Below are positions 42,933-47,103 of a DNA stretch of 47,103 bases, in pieces. The notes under the pieces are model-generated. The model was not told the origin of the DNA and did not search any database. It was given only the letters and a program-made list of their open reading frames with translations. A program made the position numbers and the translations under genes. Each line of letters opens with the position of its first letter. Position 1 is the stretch's first letter. Origin of the DNA: a bacterium. Lineage in GTDB: Bacteria > Patescibacteriota > Minisyncoccia > UBA6257 > 02-FULL-45-10c. The stretch covers positions 68,663 through 115,765 of the forward strand of contig JAUSKT010000012.1 in assembly GCA_030646915.1 (NCBI GenBank), in the 5' to 3' direction.

Positions 42933-43954
42933 AGGCTTAAATTGCCCTGCGCTTCCATTTGGAGGCGCTTTTTATTTTTTTGGAGAAGATTTATATAAGC
43001 GGCGGCGGCAATCATTGAAGCATTGTCAGTATTAAATTCAAAATCCGGAACTACAAAATTAACTTTTAACTTTTGACTTTGGACTTTTAGACTCTCCCTT
43101 AATGGTTTATTCGCCGATACTCCTCCGCAGAGTAAAATAGTTTTTGCTTTAAATTCTCCGGCAGCGCGGATAGTTTTTTTAGTTAAAACATCAATCACTG
43201 CCTGCTGAAATGAAGCAGCTACATCAGCTTTTTTTGTTTTCGGATTATCTCGAAGATAATAAAGCACGGAAGTTTTTAATCCAGAGAAACTAAATTCGTA
43301 GTTTGGCTTATTTAACATTGGCCGGGGAAATTTTATTGCGTTTGGATTTCCTTTAACTGCTATTTTTTGAATTTCCGGTCCGCCTGGATAGGAAAGATTA
43401 AGCATGCGCGCCACTTTATCAAAAGCTTCGCCTGCGGCGTCATCTAAAGTTTCGCCAAGCTTAGTCCATTTATTAATACTTTTCATATTTAATAATATGG
43501 TGTGTCCGCCGCTGACAATTAAAGCGATGGCGGGAAAAATAATTTTAGAACTTTTGACTTTAGTAATTGGCAGCCAATTGCTATAAAGATGCCCCTCCAT
43601 ATGATTGGCGCCGATAATTGGTTTATTTAATTTTTTACCCAATTCTTCCGCAAAATTTATTCCAGTCCAAAGTGCCGGCTCAAGCCCAGGCCCAACAGTA
43701 ACCGCTATTATATCTATCATTTTTTTAAGTCGGGATTCTGGAATGCCGATCTTTTTTAAAACTTTCGGAAGATTTTTTATATGTTCCCGTTTTGCAAGAT
43801 TTGGAACAACCCCGCCGAATTCCCGGTGCACCATTATCTGGGAGGAAACCACATTTTTCAGAATTTTAAATTTTGGCGATTTTAATCCGCCGTTGCATTT
43901 TAAAAGCGCAATCGATGTTTCATCGCAGCTGGTTTCGATAGCAAGTATGTTCAT
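42929..43954 (-). CDS. tsaD: tRNA N6-threonylcarbamoyladenosine synthase component TsaD
   Basis: ILAIETSCDETSIALL; GANHMEGHLYSNWL; VSGGHTILLNM; CGGVSANKPLRESL. Confidence 0.95.
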   Translation of the reverse strand: MNILAIETSCDETSIALLKCNGGLKSPKFKILKNVVSSQIMVHREFGGVVPNLAKREHIKNLPKVLKKIGIPESRLKKMIDIIAVTVGPGLEPALWTGINFAEELGKKLNKPIIGANHMEGHLYSNWLPITKVKSSKIIFPAIALIVSGGHTILLNMKSINKWTKLGETLDDAAGEAFDKVARMLNLSYPGGPEIQKIAVKGNPNAIKFPRPMLNKPNYEFSFSGLKTSVLYYLRDNPKTKKADVAASFQQAVIDVLTKKTIRAAGEFKAKTILLCGGVSANKPLRESLKVQSQKLKVNFVVPDFEFNTDNASMIAAAAYINLLQKNKKRLQMEAQGNLSL

Positions 43955-43956
43955 AG

Positions 43957-44565
43957 TTATTTGATTTGCCGGTCCAATACTATTTTTTGTTCTTGGACTT
44001 GTCTTGCCACTATTTTTTTAAGCGCTTCTTTTGCATATTCTTCTATTTTTTCTAGATAATTTTTAGTTTCAAGCGTCCGATCTGGTAAATCCTGCTCCAT
44101 AACCATAATATCGCTTTTATATACTTGTTTATTGGGATTTTTTGTAAAATCAAAAGTGGCGAAATAACGCTTTCGATCTTTTGGATCCAAATATTCCAGC
44201 CAGCCATCCACTCCGTGGAATTTATCAAGCGGCGTTCCTACTGCCGTGAAAAATCTTACTAAATCGCGGTCTTCTTCTTTTAGGGCGCCGGCGCTTTCTA
44301 ATAAATCCTGGAAAGCAATTCTAATATCTCTTGCAAATGGCTTATCAGGATTAGTCGGATCATATGGAGAGAATTGGCGGGCTAATTCCATAGCTGTTCT
44401 GAATCTCATATATTCACCGGATTTTCCGGTTTTTTTAGCTTCTTCTATTTGAGCTTCTTTTAGAGCTTTTTGGTATTTAGAATTTTCAGAATCAACTTTT
44501 CCAATATGTTGCCACTCAACAAGGTGTCCGGTGGATTCTCCTCCTTTTGATTCAAATCTTCTCAT
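43957..44565 (-). CDS. hypothetical protein
   Basis: Intact ORF adjacent to tsaD. Confidence 0.65.
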   Translation of the reverse strand: MRRFESKGGESTGHLVEWQHIGKVDSENSKYQKALKEAQIEEAKKTGKSGEYMRFRTAMELARQFSPYDPTNPDKPFARDIRIAFQDLLESAGALKEEDRDLVRFFTAVGTPLDKFHGVDGWLEYLDPKDRKRYFATFDFTKNPNKQVYKSDIMVMEQDLPDRTLETKNYLEKIEEYAKEALKKIVARQVQEQKIVLDRQIK

Positions 44566-44670
44566 ATAATTATATTCTCATAGGGTTAATTTAAAATCCA
44601 GCCTAAAAATTGACTTTATTTTATAATTTAATTATCTTATATTAACTATATGGTTCGAGATTAATTATAT

Positions 44671-44743
44671 GGTCCTATCGTCTAATGGCTCAGGACATGT
44701 CCCTTTCACGGACAAAATACGGGTTCGATTCCCGTTGGGACTA
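44671..44743 (+). tRNA. tRNA-Glu (anticodon TTC)
   Basis: GGTCCTA…TGTCC-CTTTCAC-GGACA…ACGGG-TTCGATT-CCCGT-TGGGACT. Confidence 0.88.
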
Positions 44744-44776
44744 CAAGAATCTATTTCAATTAAGGTAGTTTTAATA

Positions 44777-45046
44777 GAACCTATCTCCATAACAATCCTC
44801 AAACGCGTTGCTAAGATAAATTGAATAATTTCTAGGCATGCTGACGAGCTTGCGGTTGAATACCGCAGCGAGGAAGTATAACGAAGAAATTATCAATTTA
44901 GACAGCAACCCTTCGGGATACAGCCAATTTATATCCAGAACATTGTTAGTCGTCGGAAAGGTAGCAAGCTACGATTTCCTCCTCCTGCCTTGTTCTGAAT
45001 AAAATTGGCTTGTATCGCGTTATGGGATTATTATGGAGATAGGTTC
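44777..45046. repeat. large multi-arm structured repeat, copy C
   Basis: Outer stem gaacctatctccat/atggagataggttc; inner taaattgaataatttc/gaaattatcaattta; core gtcggaaaggtagcaagctacgatttcctcc. Confidence 0.85.
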
Positions 45047-45061
45047 AAATATTATTTTTTT

Positions 45062-45448
45062 ATGATTCCAGTATTATTAGCTTTTAGTGATTTAGCGCTT
45101 TTTATCTTGCGGGTAGTTTTTGCGGGAGTATTTTTGGTCCACGGAGTGCCTAAAATAAAAAATTTAAAATCTACCCAGGAATGGTTTGGTTCAGTTGGTT
45201 TTAAGCCGGGATGGTTTTGGGGAACTTTAGCGGCGCTTTTAGAAACCGTTGGAGCAGCTTTGATTTTATTAGGGCTTGGAACACAGCCATTGGGATTTCT
45301 TTTAGCAGGACAAATGGCAGTGGTAACTTTGTGGAAAATGAAAAATGGCCAGAAGTTGTCTGGCGGTTATGAATTAGATTTATTGCTTATGGCAATCGGA
45401 TTAATTCTCGCAACGATGGGCGGCGGCGCTTTGGCCCTCGGTTTTTAA
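45062..45448 (+). CDS. DoxX family membrane protein
   Basis: LFILRVVFAGVFLVHGVPKIKNLKSTQEWFGSVGFKPGWFWGTLAALLETVGAALILLG; start moved from 45005 to 45062, outside repeat C. Confidence 0.85.
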   Translation: MIPVLLAFSDLALFILRVVFAGVFLVHGVPKIKNLKSTQEWFGSVGFKPGWFWGTLAALLETVGAALILLGLGTQPLGFLLAGQMAVVTLWKMKNGQKLSGGYELDLLLMAIGLILATMGGGALALGF

Positions 45449-45467
45449 AAAAAGATTTTAAATTAAT

Positions 45468-47103
45468 CTATTCTAAGTGGATTTCTTTTTGGAATTGCTG
45501 GAAGCGTTCTTTAAGCGCCGGAAAATTATAAAATTCCGAATCGTTGGAAATTATTTCTTTCGCTGCGTCACGGGCGGTTTTTACGAGCTGGATATCTTTT
45601 AGGGCATCCATTGCGATATCCGGCAATCCAGTCTGGCTTTCGCCCAAAAATTGTCCCGGACCCCGCAGCAATAAATCTTTTTCCGCAAGTTCAAATCCAT
45701 TTTTAGCTGTCAAAAGGAAATTCAACCTTCTTTTTACCGTATCAGAATCGGAATCAGTAAAAAGGAGGCAGAATGATTGATGCTCTGCCCGGCCGACCCG
45801 GCCCCTAAATTGATAAAGTTGCGCCAATCCGAACCGTTCTGAACCCTCAATCATCATAATAGCCGCATTCTGGACATCTACTCCGACTTCAATGACCGAA
45901 GTGGAAATCAGAATATCATATTTGCGGCCTTGGAAGTCTTTCATAATTTGGTCTTTTTCTTTGCCTTTCATTTTTCCATGCAGCATTACCACCCTCAAAT
46001 CAGGAAAGATTTTCGTGGATAATTTTTCAAATTCTTCCTTTACAGATTTCAATTCAAGCGCTTTCTTTTTAGCCTCGCTGAGAACTTCGCCTTCTTTTAT
46101 TGTTCCGGGTTCAATGCGCGGGCAGATTACAAATGCTTGCCGCCCCTTTATGATCTGTTCTTTTATAAAATCGTAAGCTTTGGGCCGATTTTCCGGAGCA
46201 ACTATTTTAGTGATAATTTCTTTTCTGCCGGCTGGTAATTCGGTAATAGTGGAGAGATCTAGGTCTCCAAATACGGTTAGTGTTAAAGTGCGGGGAATTG
46301 GGGTGGCGCTCATGGAAAGAAAATGCGGAATAGAGACATCTTGGTCATTTTCATTTTTAAGAAGAGCAGCTCTTTGCTGGACTCCGAATCTGTGCTGTTC
46401 ATCAACTATTGCCAGAGCCAAATTTTTGAATTTAACTCCTTTTTGGATGACTGCGTGGGTGCCGATGATAATTTTTGCATTCCCATTTTCTATTTCTTTT
46501 AAAAGTTTTGCTTTGGATATTTTAACATCTGATTTCTCGCCGAAACTCAATTCATTCTTATTAGCCGTCAGGAGCGCTATTCCTTTATTAAAATCTTTAA
46601 AAATTCCGGTAATGGTCCGGTAATGCTGGCCAGCCAGCACTTCAGTCGGAGCCATAAAAACCGTTTGAAATTGATTTTTAGCCACTAAGATTGCAGAGAG
46701 CGCGGCAATTACGGTTTTTCCGGATCCGACATCTCCTTGGAGTAGCCGATTCATCGGGTGGGGTTTTTGCAGATCCTCAATAATTTCTTTCAAACTTTCT
46801 TTTTGTGATCCGGTTAATTGGAAGGGGAGCTGGCTGATTAATTCCTGCAGGTAATTTTTATCCGTAGAAATCGCATCCGCTTTTTTTATGGCCAGCTGAG
46901 ATTTAATTTTTAGATTATTCAGTTGCAATAAAAATAAATTTTCAAAAGCAAATCTTTTTTTTGCTAATTCCGCATCAACTAGTTTTAATGGGAAGTGAAT
47001 TCTTTTTAAAGCCAAGTTAATGTCAGGAAATTTTTGTTCTTTTAATATTTCCGCGGGAATAAAATCGTCTAAAATATCCAGGCTTTTTAAAAGTGGCTTT
47101 ATT
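45468..47103 (-). CDS. recG: ATP-dependent DNA helicase RecG, partial (runs off the window edge)
   Basis: LTGSQKESLKEIIEDLQKPHPMNRLLQGDVGSGKTVIA; SATPIPRTL; FRGRVGRAEHQSFC; frame stays open through 47103 (…LDILDDFIPAEILKEQKFPDINLALKRIHFP). Confidence 0.95.
   Translation of the reverse strand, partial: IKPLLKSLDILDDFIPAEILKEQKFPDINLALKRIHFPLKLVDAELAKKRFAFENLFLLQLNNLKIKSQLAIKKADAISTDKNYLQELISQLPFQLTGSQKESLKEIIEDLQKPHPMNRLLQGDVGSGKTVIAALSAILVAKNQFQTVFMAPTEVLAGQHYRTITGIFKDFNKGIALLTANKNELSFGEKSDVKISKAKLLKEIENGNAKIIIGTHAVIQKGVKFKNLALAIVDEQHRFGVQQRAALLKNENDQDVSIPHFLSMSATPIPRTLTLTVFGDLDLSTITELPAGRKEIITKIVAPENRPKAYDFIKEQIIKGRQAFVICPRIEPGTIKEGEVLSEAKKKALELKSVKEEFEKLSTKIFPDLRVVMLHGKMKGKEKDQIMKDFQGRKYDILISTSVIEVGVDVQNAAIMMIEGSERFGLAQLYQFRGRVGRAEHQSFCLLFTDSDSDTVKRRLNFLLTAKNGFELAEKDLLLRGPGQFLGESQTGLPDIAMDALKDIQLVKTARDAAKEIISNDSEFYNFPALKERFQQFQKEIHLE

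Noticed and set aside
44777-45046. Hammerhead-like core in element C (ctgacgag…cgaggaa)
   Set aside because: The expected GAAA core is not intact and the motif is not preserved in copies A and B.
45005-45062. Extended N-terminus of the DoxX ORF from 45005
   Set aside because: The extra 19 residues are encoded by the end of structured repeat C; the ATG at 45062 gives a normal DoxX start.

Overview
This 47.1-kb window is AT-leaning bacterial chromosome. Gene content and style (three tandem VirB2/TrbC-like pilins, compact housekeeping genes, single-domain GIY-YIG ORFs) suggest a Patescibacteria/CPR-type genome; that is inference, not proven. Recognisable genes are gyrA, an S1-domain protein, ftsH, yraN, nusA, hppA (membrane pyrophosphatase), tig, clpP, tyrS, thrA-like aspartokinase/homoserine dehydrogenase, archaeal/fungal-type asd, ddl, an arfB-like factor, infB, rbfA, hsp20, prsW-like, valS, tsaD, doxX and partial recG. 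There are eight intact tRNA genes. The most notable content is a dense population of palindromic/structured repeats. (1) A CCCGTTAGA...TCTAACGGG family whose right terminus supplies the ATG start codon of gyrA, ftsH, a GIY-YIG ORF, tig and hsp20. The same family is inserted twice in frame inside homoserine dehydrogenase. (2) About 240-270 bp multi-arm elements in three copies sharing the core GTCGGAAAGGTAG..CTACGATTTCCTCC. (3) Two ~86-aa GIY-YIG ORFs, each bracketed by repeats; one lies inside a broken tRNA-Arg locus with 81-bp direct repeats. (4) Short REP-like in-frame insertions in infB and tyrS. (5) Low-complexity word tracts (AGTAATTAG, AACTTTTGACTTT, GTTATAAGT) inside tyrS, valS, tsaD and pilin genes. 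(6) A cluster of GTGAAACA/TGTTTCAC (parS-like half-site) hairpins upstream of yraN. I propose, as a hypothesis, a GIY-YIG-associated palindromic repeat system that colonises start codons, tRNAs and protein loops. All calls were made by eye; no searches or folding were run.
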